In this document: piece by piece, positions 22,449-35,244 of the stretch | How the letters are laid out: each line of letters starts with the position of its first letter | How positions within the stretch are numbered: the stretch's first letter is position 1 | NCBI GenBank assembly: GCA_038049695.1 | Contig: CP142458.1 | Span: forward strand, 64,451,501-64,515,500 | Length of the DNA stretch: 64,000 bases | Source: Cinnamomum chago | Lineage: Eukaryota > Streptophyta > Magnoliopsida > Laurales > Lauraceae | Reading direction: 5' to 3' | Made by a program: the position numbers and the translations under genes | The notes under the pieces: generated by a model | What the model saw: the letters and a program-made list of their open reading frames with translations, nothing else | The model's database searches: none | Told to the model about the DNA's origin: nothing

Positions 22449-24570
22449 ATGCCTCCAAAGACCAGACACGGTGGTGGAGGGCCTTCGAAGTCCCAAAAAG
22501 CATCGTCCTTCCCGCTACAGGAGCAACCTGCATTTCCACCATTTCCGGAACCACCCCCTGGCCTTCACTCTGCTCTGCCTCCCCCTCCGGGGCCGACCGG
22601 GCTGCTTCCCCCTCCGGGGCCGACCGGGATTCCCCCCGTCGGGCAGGAGCCATCGGGGACCTCGCGTCAGAGGAGGTCAGGGATAAAGTCGAGTGCCGCG
22701 CACATAGAGGGCCTCGTCCAGTCGGCTTCTTCGTCTCGGCCCATAACCACGCGCCTCCGCCAAGATAGCCATCGTGAGACTCCTCGCCACACTGGTGAGC
22801 GGCCACACGAGGGTCCTCAGCAAAACGCCTCCACGGCGGGTCTTCGACGACGAGGCAAAACCCCGTCGGGACGGGGTCCCGACAGTCCCACCAGCGCGTC
22901 CTCAACGACGGCCAGTCCTTCCATCAAACCCATGGAGCCAGGAGCGACAACCCCCTGCTCAAAGAGCTCAATGCCCAGCACCAGGCCCTCCAAGATAAAG
23001 ACGAGGTGATTCGTCGCCTCGAGGAACGACTCGAGATAAATGAGAGAAAGTCTCGTAGTCCACCTCCCCGGCGACAGCGGGCCCACCCGGACAACTGAAA
23101 CCTGAGGCAGGTCCTCGACAGCAGAAGAAGATACCACTGTGAGGAGGAGGGCTCCAGCAGCAGTCATCTGCCCAGTGGCCTCGGGGGATCGCGGCGCGAG
23201 CCAGAGCCACAGAGACCAGATGACCGGGCGGACTTCAAAGAGTTGCTGGATCATTACGTCAAACAGGAGGTCCAGGCCCGCTTGGCCGAGATCGGGTTCG
23301 CCCGAGACCTAGCTGATGAGCATGAAGAGGACAATCAGGGCATGTCCCCCTTTTCGCAGGAAATCAAAAAATTTTCTCAACCTAAGAGATTTAACGTCCC
23401 GAGGTTCGTCCTTTATGACGGAGCCTCGGACCCAGAGGCGCACCTACGGCATTTCACTCAGCGGATGTCGGTCTGGGGGGACGTCGGTCTTTTGAACTGC
23501 AGGGTTTTCTCATCCAGCCTGGGAGACCTCCCCCTCCGGTGGTTCTGCACGCTTCCCCCCGGGTCGGTCTCGAGCTGGCGGCAGCTCCGAAGTTCTTTCC
23601 TTGAAAAGTTTCAAGCACACCGCGTCATCCCGAAGACGGGTAGCAATCTCATGGTGATCTGAATGAAAGACGGTGAGAGCATCACTGCCTTCGCCAGAAG
23701 GTTCTGGACGATATACAGCCAGATTACCGACGCCAACGACGAAGTCGCCATCATGTGCTTTAGGGAAGGCTTACTCCCAGGAAACGAACTCCGTAGGGAC
23801 CTGGTCCGGAACCTCGTGGCTACGATGAAAGCATTGATGGCAAGGGTGAAACAATATGTCGAGCAAGAGGAGGACGAGGCCCACGGCACGGAGCGGTTTG
23901 GACTCCCAAAGAAGCACCAAGCCTCCACCAGGGAGGGGACGTCCTCCAGGCCGAGGTCGGATAAGAGAAAGCCTGCCCGCTCTTTCTCAATCTCCTCGGA
24001 CAACAGCAAGAGGCCGAGGTCTCAGCCAGCCAAGCCTGCCAGCGATCCTTACAGAGCCATCAGTGTTGCATTCAAGGAGCCCATTTACAGAATCCTGAGC
24101 AAAATCAAGACAGAACCATACTTCCAATGGCCGAGGCCGATGCCAGGCGACCCATCCACCCGAGACAGACAAAAACACTGCTCCTATCACAAGCAGCACG
24201 GGCACATGACTGAAGACTGCTTTGCACTAAAGTCCCATCTCGAAAAGCTCGTCAAGGATGGGCACCTCCAGGAGTACATCAGGGGGGAAGAAAGAGTCAA
24301 CCGAACTCAGCAGCGCAACCAACCCAGCGATGACCAGGACAGTGACGAACCGGCAGGTATCATCCACGTCATCCACCTGGCCCCCGCCCCGGGTAAGGAA
24401 AGTACCCGAGCTCGGTCAGAGGCCAGAAGGGCTGCCCATGGCAAGCAAGTGATGTCGGCAGAGCTACAAAGCGCCCCAAAGAGGGCTAAGAAGGAGAGGC
24501 CCAGGATTTGGTTCTCAGATGAAGACCTAAAGGGAGTCCAGCTCCCCCATAATGATGCCCTCATCCTCAC
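22449..24570 (+). pseudogene. Tat gag remnant (capsid-like core and zinc knuckle)
   Basis: A Pro/Ser/Arg-rich N-terminal part (22449-23009), then a gag core recognisable by KRFNVPRFVLYDGASDPEAH and MSVWGD (about 23380-23660) and the continuation to about 24560. A zinc-knuckle-like CSYHKQHGHMTEDC lies near 24181-24222. High GC compared with the flanks. Fossil reading frame; broken. Confidence 0.85.
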
Positions 24571-24589
24571 TCTGCGGCTCAACAATTAC

Positions 24590-24860
24590 ACCACCAAGCG
24601 CGTCCTCATAGATCCAGGGAGCTCCTCCGAAGTCATCTACTACAGCTGCTTCAAGCAGCTCGGCTTACCCGAGTCTGACCTACAGGAAGCCCACATCCCT
24701 TTGATAGGGTTCAGCGCTGAACCAGTGTACCCCAAGGGGAAGATCTCACTTGAAGTCCGGGTAGGAGGCGCGACAAAGATGGCAGACTTCATGGTAATAG
24801 ACGCGCCGTCCCCCTACAACGTGATATTGGGACGAAGTTGGCTGCATGCCATGGAGGCAG
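24590..24860 (+). pseudogene. Tat aspartic protease domain
   Basis: Retropepsin-type signature with VLIDPGSSSEV and, later, NVILGRSWLHAMEA. The usual active-site triplet reads DPG here, as often seen in Tat proteases (DTG/DSG/DPG variants). Part of the same frame as the end of gag. Confidence 0.85.
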
Positions 24861-25009
24861 TACCATCCACCCTTTCATCAAAAACTCAAGTTTCCATTAG
24901 AGAAGCCTGGTGGGGTGGTCGAGATTGTGACAGTGCGGAGAAACCAGCAGATGGCCAGAGAATGCCTCGTGGCCGTAACCCCCGGGGAGGTTGAGCCGCA
25001 GCAAGTGCA

Positions 25010-26520
25010 CATGGCCGAGCTCGAAGCCGAAATTGAGAATGTTGGGCGGACAGCCGGACAGAAAAGCATAGAGGACCTCACCGAGGTCAGGATTGATCCT
25101 GAAGATCCGGAGCGATACTTCCTGCTGGGTAGCCAGCTCCCCGACACTGAGAGGGCCGAATTGCTAGACTTCCTACTTCTGAATAAAGATGTCTTTGCAT
25201 GGACTCCATATAAGATGCCGGGGATTCACCCCGAGGTCATATGTCACAAGCTGAATGTGGACCCCGGACACAAGCCCATAGTGCAGAAGGCTCGCAGAAC
25301 GGGGATCCCACAGACAGAGGCGATTGTAGAGGAGGTGGATTAGCTCCTCGAAGCTGGGGCAATCCGCGAGGTGCACTATCCCCAGTGGCTAGCCAACACA
25401 GTGGTTGTAAAGAAGAAGAGCGGCAAGTGGAGGGTCTGTGTAGACTTCACCGACCTTAACAAAGCTTGCCCCAAGGATAGCTTCCCCCTCCCAAAGATCG
25501 ATCAGATGATCGACGCCACCTCGGAGCATGACAGGATGAGCTTCTTAGACGCCTACCGAGGTTACCATCAGATCCCTCTGCACAAATTTGATGAGGAAAA
25601 AACTGCGTTCATCACGCCTCAAGGCATCTACTGTTACAAGGTGATGCCCTTCGGGCTGAAGAACACCGGAGCAACATATTAGAGACTGGTCACGAGGATG
25701 TTTCGGGACCAACTCGGGAAGACGATGGAGGTCTATATTGACGACATGGTGGTCAAGTCCAAGGAGTCGCAGAGCCACCTGACAGACCTACGCCAAACAT
25801 TTGCAATCCTCCGAGAATTCCAGCTCAAACTCAATGCCTCGAAGTGTGCATTTGGTGTCGGCTCCGACAAATTTCTGGGAAGTCTGGTTACTCGGAGAGG
25901 GATCGAGGCCAATCCGGAGCAGATCGCAGCCATACAGGCTATCCAAAGCCCCACCTCGGCCAAGCAGGTCCAGAGACTGACAGGGATGGCTGCTGCACTC
26001 AATCGCTTCATCAGCCGCGCCTCGGACAAGTGCCGTCCATTCTTTCAGCTCCTGAAGAAGAGTTCCAAGTTCCATTGGACCCCAGAATGCGACTTGGCAC
26101 TGGAAACGCTCAAAAGGTACCTCTCCTCACCGCCCCTATTGTCCACTCCGTCGCGCAAGACGATTTTCTCTATCTTTACCTTGCAGTCTCGGACCATGCG
26201 GTGAGCTCGGTGCTGGTTCGAGAAAGCGACAAGCAACAGTTCCTCATCTTTACACCAGCAAAACCCTGCTCGATGCCGAGACCAGATATCTGCCTCTTGA
26301 AAAGCTAGCACTAGCACTGCTCAGCGCCTCTCGCAAGCTCTCCCATTACTTCTAGACTCACACGGTGGTGGTCATCACGGAATTCCCACTCAAATCCCTC
26401 TTCCGCAAGGCGGACTTTTCTGGCCGAATCTCCAAGTGGGCCGTGGAATTGGGCCAGTTCGACATCCAGTATCAGCCTAGAACAGCAATCAAGGCACAAG
26501 TCCTGGCAGACTTTGTCGTC
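25010..26520 (+). pseudogene. Tat reverse transcriptase and first RNase H
   Basis: RT blocks visible: KKKSGKWRVCVDFTDLNKAC, PKIDQMIDATSEH, FLDAYRGYHQIPL, MPFGLKNTGATY, the YIDDMVVKS catalytic motif, and the LGSLVTRRGIEANPEQ thumb, followed by the RNase H connection (about 26000-26520). Broken as part of the overall decay. Confidence 0.9.
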
Positions 26521-26629
26521 GAATTCACCTCTCCTAGTTCGGCACCGACCTCGCTCGATACCGAACTGGGGGAATCCAAGGGCAATGAAGAAGATAACAC
26601 TGAGACCGAGGAAGACCAGTCTTGGAAAA

Positions 26630-28368
26630 AATTCCTTGAATCAGCCTGGAAAGTTTTCGTTGACGGATCGTCGACATCTAAAAGAGCAGGCGCTGGGGTC
26701 GTCCTTCAATCCCCAGAAGGACTAGTCATAGAACAAGCACTGACCCTCGACTTCAAAGCATCAAACAATGAAGCAGAATATGAAGCATTGATCGCTGGTC
26801 TCGGCAGTGCAAAAGTACTAGGGGCACGGCGGGTGGCGGTCTTCAGTGACTCCCAGTTGGTAACAAGCCAGCTGAGTGGAGACTACCAAGCCAGAGACGA
26901 AAGAATGGTGGCCTATCTAGCCCACACCAGACAGCTCCTCTCCCAGTTTGAAAAAGGTGAAGTCAGGCAAGTCGGTAGGGAGTCCAATCGCCACGCAGAC
27001 GCCCTGGCAAGCCTGGCATCGGCCGTAGAAGCTGGGAAAAGAAGGACAGTTGATGTGAGGACGTTGGAGAAACCAAGCATAGAGCTCCTCCCAGTTCGGC
27101 GAGTTCTGTGCACTGACCTCGGTCCGAGCTGGATGGACCCGATCATGACATTCCTAAGGGAGGACAAGCTCCCCGAAGACAAGAACGGAGCCCACAAGGT
27201 CAGGATGAAGGCAGCTCACTTCTGGCTATCTCCAGATGAAAAACTCTACAGAAAATCCTACTCCGGGCCATATCTCCAATGCGTTCATCCGAGCAAGGTA
27301 GAAGATTTTCTATTTGAGATCCACGAAGGAATCTTCGGAATCCACATCGGAGGAAGGTCCCTGGCATACAGAGCTATTAGCCAGGGCTATTGGTGGCCCT
27401 ACATGCAGAAAGATGCACATATCTACGCAAGGAAATGCGAAAAATGCCAGAAGTTCTCCCATTCCCTTCACCAGCCAGCTCGGGACCTGAGCCCTCTCTC
27501 CAGTCCATGGCCCTTTGCTCAGTGGGGGCTGGACATCGTCGGACCTCTCCACCGAACTCCGGGAAACAAAAGATGGCTAATGGTGGGCACCGATTACTTC
27601 ACAAAGTGGATTGAGGCAGAGGCCTTATCCTCCATCACCGAGCTTGACACAAAGAATTTTGTGTGGAAAAACATCGTCACGCGGTTCGGGATCCCTAGAG
27701 CTCTGGTCTCGGACAACGGAACCCAATTCCATTCAAAATTCTTCAAAAGCTTCTGTCAGGAACTCGGCATCAGAAACCTCTATGCGACTCCGGCCTATCC
27801 GCAGAGCAATGGGCAAGCAGAGATCTCGAACAAAGTGGTTCTGGAGGGGCTGAAGAAAAGGCTTGATAAAGCTAAAGGCAGATGGACGGAAGAATTGCCA
27901 AGTGTCCTCTGGGCATACAGAACCACCCCGAGACGATCCACCTCGGCAACCCCTTTTTCATTGGCCTACGGGATGGAAGCTGTAATCCCTCTTGAGGTCG
28001 GCCTCCCGACCTTGAGGACAAATCTCTTCGATCAAGGGCAGAACGAAATGAACCTCGCCAGAGAGCTCGACCTGGCCGAGGAACAAAGGGAAGCAGCGTC
28101 CGTGCGTCTGGCCGCCTATCAGCGGCAATTATCCCGAGGATACAATCAGAGGGTAAAAGAAAGAAAGTTCTTGGTTGGAGAGCTGGTCTTGAAAAAAGCA
28201 CTCCCAGCAGATAAAGATCCTAATGAAGGCAAACTTGCGCCGAACTGGCTCGGCCCTTATAAGGTGGTCTCCGTCTCAGGAAGGTCGGCCTACAGACTTG
28301 AAGGGATGGATGGCAAGGAGTTGCCACGACCATGGAATGCTGCCCATCTAAAGAAATATTACTTCTAG
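26630..28368 (+). pseudogene. Tat archaeal-type RNase H and integrase
   Basis: The longest surviving open stretch (from 26365). The second RNase H runs from WKVFVDGSS (near residue 95 of the frame) through GVVLQSPEG, NNEAEYEALIAGL, VFSDSQLV and RESNRHADALASLA, retaining D-E-D-type residues. The integrase follows with an H-H-C-C finger (CEKCQKF), WGLDIVGPL, VSDNGTQFHS and PQSNGQAEISNK containing the D-D-E residues, and a C-terminal GPYKVVSV-type domain. This pair of domains fixes the Tat assignment. Confidence 0.93.
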
Positions 28369-28433
28369 TTGTATTCGAAATGATTGATCAATAAAGAAGA
28401 ACCTTTTGACAAAGAACTGCCTTACGTCTCTTC

Positions 28434-28817
28434 GGATCCGGCCCTCGCGCCATCCTCTTTGAGTTCGGTCGTAGGACCAACCCCGCACGGATCCGGCCCT
28501 CGCGCCATCCTCTTTGAGTTCGGTCGTAGGACCAACCCCGCACGGATCCGGCCTCGCGCCATCCTCTTTGAGTTCGGTCGTAGGACCAACTCCGCAAGGA
28601 TCCGGCCCTCGTGCCATCCTCTTTGAGTTCGGTCGTAGGACTAACTCCGCAAGGATCCGGCCCTCGGGCCATCCTCTTTGAGTTCGGTCGTAGGACCAAC
28701 TCCGCAAGGATCCGGCCCTCGCGCCATCCTCTTTGAGTTCGGTCGTAGGACCAACTCCGCAAAGATCCGGCCCTCGCGCCATCCTCTTTGAGCCCGGTCG
28801 CAGGACCAGCTCCGCAA
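28434..28817 (+). repeat. Seven tandem copies of a 55-bp unit in the Tat 3' region
   Basis: Starts GGATCCGGCCCTCGCGCCAT in most copies; one copy is 54 bp and the last is more diverged. Located just after the integrase stop, where Tat/Ogre elements are known to carry fast-changing tandem repeats that can seed satellites. Open across all frames on the minus strand, which makes a repetitive artefactual ORF. Confidence 0.93.
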
Positions 28818-29253
28818 GGCACGGAGTTCGACCTACACCCCAGCTTGGCCCATACCTCTCGAGTCACCAAAGAATGCTCGCCAAAAATAAAGATACAGCC
28901 CCAGCCCTTCAGCAAGAAGACCACATCTCGGGGTATGAACCCAAGCTAATCACAAAATCCTTCCTAAAAGGCATTCCTCCCGAGAAGAACATCTTTAAGA
29001 CCTAGCCATTGGTCTGGGGGCAGCCTAATGATAGGATAAGAATTCGGACGCTTTACCAACCTCCAGGACTTGTGAATTTTCGCATCGAAGCATCCACATA
29101 CCATTGCCAAGAAAGAGCAAAGAAGGAAGACAACAAGGTGGAAAAAGATCTTCTCATTGATCAAAAAGTATGATTACAAGGTTCCTATGCACTTGAAAAA
29201 AGAAAGAAAAATTACATTGAAAAAGAAAAAAGAAGAGAAAATTCCTAAAGAGT

Positions 29254-31973
29254 CTACTCCTTGGGCGCCGCCTTATTAGTCTCCGGCTCTGGAAGTGCAG
29301 AAGAAATGGGGGCATCACGAGCAGATGGAGGAGCTCCAGGAGGAGCCTGGGCCGCCTCGACTTCGGCAGGGGTCGAAGGAGGAGGAGGAGCGCCTTGGAC
29401 TTCGACAGGGGTCGGAGAAGGAGGAGGAGCGCCTTGGACTTCGACAGGGGTCGGAGGCGGAGGAGGGGCGGCAGAGACATCGGCCGGAGCCCCAGAAGGG
29501 TTGGAGCCAGGCTCTGGCTCTGAGCCCACTGCTGCAGGTCGGAACTGAGGAAAATTCGAGAAGATGGGATGGTCCTCAGAGACCCCATACTTAAGAAGGG
29601 CCGCCTTGCACCTCATCTCAAACAGCAATCAGATCTGAGCCACGTACTCCTCCGACGCCCAATCCACCCCGTCCTGGTAAGCCTTTGCAGCCTGATCTCG
29701 CAGGATGGATTCGGCATCGGCCCTCTCTTTCCTAGAGGCCTCGAGCTCAGCCTCTTTCTTAACCAGTTCGCCTTGCTTCTCGGCGACCTCGGCCTCTTTC
29801 TTGACGAGCTCGGCCTCCATCTCGGCGAGCTCAACCTCCAGTCGGGACGCCTTCCTCGCCTTGTCATCTGCGGCGCCCCTCAGATTCTTATTTTCGCCCC
29901 GCAACTTGATGATTTCAGCCTTCGCCGCTTGCTGATCCGTTGCGTGTTGGGCGATTTTCTCCTCCGCCTTCTTGAGTTCGGCCGCGCTGGCCTCCAGCGC
30001 ACTCCCTAGCTTCTTCTTCTCCTTCTCTAGCCCGGCGATGTGGGCAGCCCTTTCTGCATGCCTCTCCATCAGTACTTGGAGCCTCTGCGCGTTTTGCTAA
30101 AAGGATAGAAACGGTGAGAAGGTCGGATCGGATAACCAAGAAGCGAGAATTTTAGAAATAGGGAAGAAAAGCTACCTCGAGCGACGCCCTCAACGTCTGA
30201 TGAATTAAAGCCGGAGTCCCGGTTTTCCTGTGCCTTTCCATGTCCTGGGGGAGGGCGCATCCCCGGGCGAGGGCCACGACCGACTCCCAACTGCTCCCCA
30301 GTTGCTCCCCCACTGTCATAGGCTCGTTGGGGTTGAGGTCGAAGTTGGGCCTCCAAGGAACCGGCGTGGAGCGCTGGGGCTGCGGTTCCGATGACTGGGG
30401 CCTCCCCTCCGCGCCCGCCAGGCGCGGCCTCTTCTCGGGAGGGGGCCTCTCGCCCTCCTTTCCGGCCGCCGCGGACCGAGGCCGGGCTTCCTTCTGCGGC
30501 GGGGGAGGCGGAGTCTCCTTCCCGGGTTCCACCACCCGCGGCCTGCTGTCCCGGAGCGGGCGAGGCTCCTTCGGCAGCCGAATGACCCCGGAGGGCTCCC
30601 CCGACTTCCCCTTCGAAGACTTGGCCGAGGGAGCGCCCGCTGCTCCCGACGAACTGAAAGAGGCGGCGGGGGCGGACCCCTGAGCGGCACCCGACCCACT
30701 GGGGGCGTGCTTGAAGGATGCCGGGGCTTGGCCGGCAAAAATCAGGGCCCCCAGGTCCTTCAAAGCGGGGCGCGGCCTGTCCATTTCTTCTCCTTCTGCT
30801 TCTCCCTGGTCTCGGGGAGGACTGTCGCCGATGACTATCGGGTCCTGAGGATCCGTGGCTCGACTGTCGGTCTCGGCGGACTCAGGCCCGACTTCCCCTG
30901 TTGGCGCGATGGGGATCTCTGCAGTCTTCCTGGTGTAAGACTGGTACCGAGGCTTGTACCCTAGCAAGGAGAAGGCAGCTCGGTCGTGGTGGCCGTGGTA
31001 GCGATCGATCCTCTCTAACCACGCGTCGTTTCGTTTCCACTTATCAAAACTGGCCTCTTTCCTTCTCTTTTGAATACCTGCGCAGAAAACAATGATGGGC
31101 GTTAGCTCGGTACAACAACAAGCATAGGCGACGCAGTCGAAACCCAAAGGGGCAGGCATTTACTAGCTGGGGTCCCGGGTCTCCGTGGGACCTGGATCCT
31201 CCGGTCCTCTTCGGTCTCGGTCCCCCTGAACTCCCAGTTCCCTGAGACCACTATTCGGTCGTCTCCGGCGTATTTGTTGGAGTCTTCCAGGGCATTCACT
31301 AAGGGCCGACACCTGGCTTTCACCCGGAGATAGTAGGCGTCCTCGGTCCCCGCAGCCTTGTAGATGTCATAAACATCCTCTATGTCATGTACGCCGAGGC
31401 CGATGTCCAGGATCCAGTTCAGCTCGGCCACGCCCATTATTATTTTGAAGCCATTCGGCATTAATTGGAAAGGGCAGAGGTTCCACGCGCTGAGGCAGGA
31501 CCGGAGGAGCGGATGGATAGGGAACCTAACGCCCCCTTCGCATACAGACAACAGCGGGAAGGGCATCCAATTTTTGTACATAGTAAGACCGTCAGGAAGC
31601 CCCTTAAGGTCATCGGGCTTCACCACGACATCAGCCGAAATCTTAAAAAATGACCTAAAAGCCTCTAGGGCTGCCAGGCTTTCCAGCCAGTGACTATAGA
31701 TTCCCATTTTCCCCAAATGCGAAAGGAACAAGGAGGGGTCGAAAATGAATGAAAAACGGAAAAAAACCCTAAGGGGCTGGTAACCTCTGACACGGCAAGA
31801 ACAGGGAACGCAAAGAAGCGGAAAGGAAAAGAAGTAAAACTCACAGAAAGGGTGCTGAGGGCGAAAAGGCTGAAAATCAGGGAGAAAAGAGTTCTCGAGA
31901 TCAGTTGGTTCGTTCTCCAGCAGAACAGTAGCAGGACTTCGTCTCCTTCAGCGGCGCTCTTCTTCTCAGACAA
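29254..31973 (-). pseudogene. Antisense ORF block of the Tat element
   Basis: Several open frames read opposite to gag-pol. In antisense order: an N-terminal start region (to 31973), a globular part with WLESLAALEAFRSFFKISAD and CPFQLMPNGFKIIMGVAELN (31731-31102), a Pro/Ser/Glu-rich low-complexity part (31159-30152), a long Glu/Lys/Ala coiled coil (30069-29629) and a Pro-rich tail with a repeated PTPVEVQGAPPP unit (29628-29254). The frames suggest introns, as reported for antisense ORFs in this lineage. Function unknown; the globular part resembles the plant-mobile-domain/transposon-like proteins commonly seen here. Integrity cannot be judged without transcripts. Confidence 0.75.
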
Positions 31974-32010
31974 ACGGCCAGGGTAAAAGAGAAGGGGAGG
32001 GGGGCGATTC

Positions 32011-32030
32011 TTTTTTTTTATATATATATA
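32011..32030 (-). promoter_or_regulatory. TATA box candidate for the antisense ORF
   Basis: On the minus strand a CTATATATATATAAAAAAA stretch lies about 40-60 bp upstream of the first antisense ATG (31973). Position and sequence fit a core promoter driving antisense transcription from inside the element. Inferred. Confidence 0.5.
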
Positions 32031-32335
32031 GAGAAACGCCCCCTCTTAATTACCCCGCTTCGCGTCACTTCGACTTCGGCGTCCCACCAAACAGAAGGCT
32101 CCACGTGGCAGCGACGATCTGCATTCCGCCATGCCTCTGGTACGACATTAATCGCCTCGGGCATGTGAAACGGCACTCTCCGCATCCGCCATTGCAAAGC
32201 AATCATGGCGCCCTATTTATTGCCTAGGGCAGACGAAAAGGCGCCATAATGAGGATCTTACTAAGAAAGGATGCGATAAGACGGCCCCGTCACATCCAAG
32301 TCTTAGCTTCTGACCTCGGGGAAAGCCCGAGACCA

Positions 32336-32352
32336 GGAAGCTAGGGGGCAAT
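32336..32352 (+). other. Polypurine tract of the Tat element
   Basis: AGGAAGCTAGGGGGCAA immediately before the 3' LTR, the expected plus-strand primer site. Confidence 0.7.
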
Positions 32353-33031
32353 TGTGTGGGGTCATTCCGTGATCACGGATTTAGGTGGGGCCACCCTCCG
32401 GTCTCGGTCTGCCCGTGATCGCGGTATCGCCCAAGGTCGGCTGCAGCGCTGTCTCGGGCAACCATGGGACGTGTCCCAGCGATTACGTCACGAGTCCCGA
32501 CCTCGGCTTCAGCCGCGACCGAGCTCGGCCTCCCGTCATTCAATCATAAATGCCGCCATTAATGCACTGCCAAGACGAGATCGGCAGACTGACAATAAAA
32601 TGGGCTCCGGACCTACGCAAGGAGCACGCCATATCTAAGGTCATGTCCATAGGTAGGGGGCAATGGTCCGATGGGACATCCCCTTTTCACCTACCCCCAC
32701 TCAAGAGGTACGAATTTATGCTGATGAGACTCCCATCCCTTCATGTGGACAGTACCATGATGACTCTCACATCTATATATTGCATGAAGAAAAACCTTAC
32801 TAGGTACGCATGATCCTCCCCTCCAAAAGCTCGCTTTCTCCATTCTCTCCCAGTTCATACACTGACTTGATCGTCGGAGGGCCTTCGGCTACCCATAGCG
32901 AGGGTCTCTGACCGTTGTTTTCTTCCTTTCAGGTCACTGGAGACTCGATCCTTTCCCTTTATCCCCTTCAAAACCACAAATCAGGAGCTTGATCCTCCAT
33001 TACCTAAGTCCGTAATTTTTAGGCACTTACA
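32353..33031 (+). repeat. 3' LTR of the Tat element
   Basis: 679 bp, same length and termini as the 5' LTR, about ten base differences by eye. Followed by ATTAC (33032-33036). Confidence 0.95.
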
Positions 33032-33156
33032 ATTACAAAAATTTGATGAGCCCCATTAAAAGTACTAACATTAGGCATGACCCTTCAACCAAAAAAAAAA
33101 CACCACACACCCACACACTAGGCATGACCCTGTTCATTACTAATATAGGTGGTAAC

Positions 33157-33420
33157 ATTAGGTGGTTTCAATAATGATTACCAACAAAAGGTGGGTCATA
33201 GTGATTACCAATATTAGATTATATGACCATAATCACCAGTTATCCTAAGTATTTGGATTCCATCAACAATCAACAATAGATGAGTGACAGCATTAGGTGG
33301 TTTCAATAATGATTACCAACAAAAGGTGGGATGCATAGTGATTACCAGTATTAAATTATATGATCATAATTATCAGTTTATCCGAGTCCCATAGTGAGGA
33401 TCCGCATTTGGATTGCATCA
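33157..33420 (+). repeat. Two direct copies of a 135-bp unit
   Basis: GGTGGTTTCAATAATGATTA recurs at 33161 and 33296 and the following sequence stays alignable through ATTAYATGAYCATAAT. The wider stretch 33037-33630 is filled with degenerate GATTACCAAYATTA/CAACATTA words, so it looks like a decayed short tandem array. Confidence 0.65.
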
Positions 33421-33634
33421 TCTACCAACATTAAACTGAATCCTTGATCATTAATATAATTAGATGATTGCCAACATCAAATGGGTTCTACATTGCATGG
33501 CTTTCCCATTGATGCTCAATAATAAGGCCAATCATGATAATCACCATTGCCTGAGTAGCACAGTGCTTACCAATATTTATGGTCCATCATAATTAGCACT
33601 TAGCAGCATTAAATGAATCTCACTGTGATATTTA

Positions 33635-33975
33635 GGACCTGTTCATTTACATAGAATACCTAGGAATTGGATAAATAGGAATTCATGCCATAAGGAGTTA
33701 AAAATGAAATCCTAAGGTGAATACGGAAAAAAAATAAAAAATAAAAATCATCAAATAACCTCCCACCATCAAGGGAAGATCGGAAATGAATATCCCACCA
33801 TCACACGAGTAATTCAATACCCAGGCAAGTCAATATACATCTACATCTCCACCTTAAATCCTTAACCCCTCGCCTCATATCATTCACTCCACACATCTTT
33901 AATAATCCTTTGCAGAGATCATTTGACTTGCCAGGTATTCAATTCCTATATGTTCTAATGCAAACAAACAAGCCC
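33635..33975. mobile_element. MITE with GGRCYTGTTYRTTTRCAT ends, copy 2
   Basis: The left arm GGACCTGTTCATTTACATAG with GAATACCTAGGAATTGGATA pairs with a right arm whose reverse complement starts GGGCTTGTTTGTTTGCATTA. It also shares the ATAGGAATTGAATA block with 10929-11276. TTA/TAA border the ends. Confidence 0.7.
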
Positions 33976-34678
33976 TAACATTGGACGGTTTCACTTTGAC
34001 AAACACGCCAGATCATTATTACAAACATTATATAATTTTATTGTGATAAGCAACGTTAAATGTTTCCACTGTGAAATTATATGAGCTCCTTGGAAAGCTA
34101 ATGGAATAAGCTATCCAAAGATCCAAACTCAGGTCATTTTGACATCATTTGACATACAAAATCTGACCATCATTAAAAATATAAAATCACAACCCTGACC
34201 GCCCATGGCCATGGATTGAGTCACTTGATTGAGACTTGGGATTAAGTGGGTTTATGCATATGGGCTGCATCAATCCAGTCCTTACAACGTAAAAACAAGG
34301 GCAAGAGCGTATGCGCAAAAAAAGAAACCCTAATTGAGTGGTACAGACAAACAACAAAAGATATAGAGAACACAACATGCACAGAAGAAACCCTAAATCA
34401 GTGCCACAGTCATTCAACAAAAGATCTAGAGGAAGAGGAAGAAAAGAGATTACTTAATGCCATAGCTTCAGCAAACTGAAACAACAAAGCATTTTCAATA
34501 TCTGTGCATTTCATCTACCTGATTATAGCAATACGGTTGTAAATCTGTATAAATATTGAACTGTTTCACATCCAGTTTTTATCTCTCTGCTTGAGATGGA
34601 ACCAATGCTCCTGCTCAAGAAACTATGGATATTGAAGTTTTCCTTGCATTTGATACAAATGGTAAACTTATCAGGGAA

Positions 34679-35200
34679 TCACTTGCTTCTTGTCTTAACA
34701 AATTTGGGTCTTGAAGCCTTCTTCTCCATCTTCTCCCTTTTCTTGCGGCTCTTTTCATCTTCCACAGCTCCCTACAGACAACATACACCAGACTACTATT
34801 ATGGGTTATGACCAGACAAGCAAGCAGACAGCAGAGCATAGTCATCTGAAGGGAATAATGTACCTCTGAACCCCCTGAGAGTAACATATTTAAAAGTGGG
34901 AGGAGTTTGTATATCCCAAACACGGGTATCTGAAAATGACAAGAGAATGCCATTTAATTCCAACAGCAGCATTCCATTATCCCGCAATATAAACTAAAGA
35001 GAATACAATGAAAATTTCTCTATTGTTTGTCAATTTATGCAAAACCATGTGGGAATCCTGCTCCGCCCAACGAAATCTCAAACATACTACCACTGTAAAA
35101 AAAAAAAAAATCCCCCCTTTCGCATATTCTTCCTTTACATCATTTTCTTAGCACTCATGAGCTTCATGTCATTAAAAAAACAACAAATTAAATTTAGAGA

Positions 35201-35244
<44 letters not shown>

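Larger units (their letters stand above)
21719..33031 (+). mobile_element. Tat-lineage Ty3/gypsy LTR retrotransposon, full length, decayed
   Basis: An 11,313-bp fossil with identical-length LTRs (679 bp each), perfect target duplication ATTAC (21714-21718 and 33032-33036), primer-binding site, gag, protease, RT, RNase H, a second archaeal-type RNase H and integrase in that order, then a tandem-repeat region and an antisense ORF block. The dual RNase H plus antisense/extra ORF architecture is the hallmark of the Tat (Ogre/Retand-like) lineage. By eye the two LTRs differ at about ten of 679 sites (about 1.5%), so insertion was recent: roughly half a million years at a fast grass-type rate, up to a few million at slow woody-plant rates. 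The sense coding region is broken, with around half a dozen interruptions, so it looks non-autonomous today. Confidence 0.95.

Noticed and set aside
28348-28924. Long minus-strand frames across the 55-bp repeats
   Set aside because: Repeated peptide from a tandem array whose unit lacks stops; no start context or domain.
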